Below, one piece after another: positions 4,956 through 5,038 of a stretch of DNA of 5,038 bases. A program made the translations under genes and the position numbers. The notes under the pieces are model-generated. The model was given only the letters and a program-made list of their open reading frames with translations. It made no database searches and was not told the origin of the DNA. Source of the DNA: Candidatus Sumerlaeota bacterium. GTDB taxonomy: Bacteria; Sumerlaeota; T1SED10-198M. The stretch is from positions 1-5,038 of the forward strand of contig PWGE01000142.1 of NCBI GenBank assembly GCA_003554345.1, in the 5' to 3' direction. Within the stretch, counting starts at the first letter, position 1; every line of letters begins with the position of its first letter.

Positions 4956-4993
4956 AACCGGGAAAAACTACGAGCTTTTCCCGGTTTTTATTT
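4954..4993. terminator. strong bidirectional intrinsic terminator
   Basis: AAAACCGGGAAAA (4954-4966) pairs perfectly with TTTTCCCGGTTTT (4976-4988) as a 13-bp stem with a 9-nt loop, and is followed by T-rich sequence to 4993. The stem starts within the TAA of the lipoprotein gene. The A-run on the left side gives a T-run on the minus strand, so it can also end transcription coming from the right. Confidence 0.92.
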
Positions 4994-4996
4994 GTC

Positions 4997-5038
4997 TTAG
5001 CGTCTTATTTTGCCGTTTAAAATTGTAACGATGCAATC
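4997..5038 (-). CDS. C-terminal end of a convergent gene (5'-partial)
   Basis: On the minus strand the last 42 bp read DCIVTILNGKIRR followed by TAA (4999-4997). The stop lies 8 nt before the bidirectional terminator, the usual layout for two convergent genes. The short VTILNGKI tail resembles a beta-strand end seen in many enzymes, but 13 residues cannot identify a family. The reading rests on position and an open frame only. Confidence 0.35.
   Translation of the reverse strand, partial: DCIVTILNGKIRR

Overview
The window looks like chromosomal DNA of a moderately low-GC Bacillota (Firmicutes), perhaps a clostridial lineage. The clues are purine-rich Shine-Dalgarno sites before most genes, extended -10 promoters (TGnTATAAT), a B. 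subtilis-like YhbY, a PROSITE-type lipobox and an intrinsic terminator with a T-run. The genus cannot be fixed from this sequence. No rRNA, tRNA, CRISPR array, insertion sequence or phage gene was seen.

Left third, minus strand (1-1805): a two-gene operon. The upstream gene encodes a cytoplasmic NodB-type polysaccharide deacetylase (897-1805). Its stop overlaps by 4 bp (ATGA) the start of a gene for a GlgC-like (ADP-glucose pyrophosphorylase family) nucleotidyltransferase, which runs off the left edge. The GlgC-like protein keeps the family fold signatures and the glucose-1-phosphate-side motif. The Asp of GDHIY has become Glu, and the Asp of the YWRDVGT motif is missing, so it may be regulatory, catalytically weak, or specific for another substrate.

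Middle, plus strand (2087-3215): a divergent promoter region of about 280 bp leads to yhbY (CRM-domain ribosome-assembly protein). A class-I SAM-dependent methyltransferase of the CmcI / cephalosporin hydroxylase family follows, with all metal- and cofactor-binding motifs intact. The divergent region holds an inverted repeat around the yhbY -10 element.

Right part, plus strand (3304-4993): an extended -10 promoter precedes a 70-residue protein of unknown function. A 365-bp non-coding stretch comes next. It is unusually rich in inverted repeats, including two mutually exclusive pairings and a perfect 8-bp GC-rich closing stem, and ends at a predicted lipoprotein of unknown family (3972-4955). 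A strong bidirectional terminator follows. Beyond it, the last 42 bp read as the C-terminus of a convergent minus-strand gene.

The deacetylase, the GlgC-like protein and possibly the methyltransferase fit a carbohydrate or glycan theme. No complete pathway is visible, and a joint function is inference. The best candidates for something undescribed are the degenerate GlgC-like/deacetylase pair and the structured intergenic region before the lipoprotein gene.
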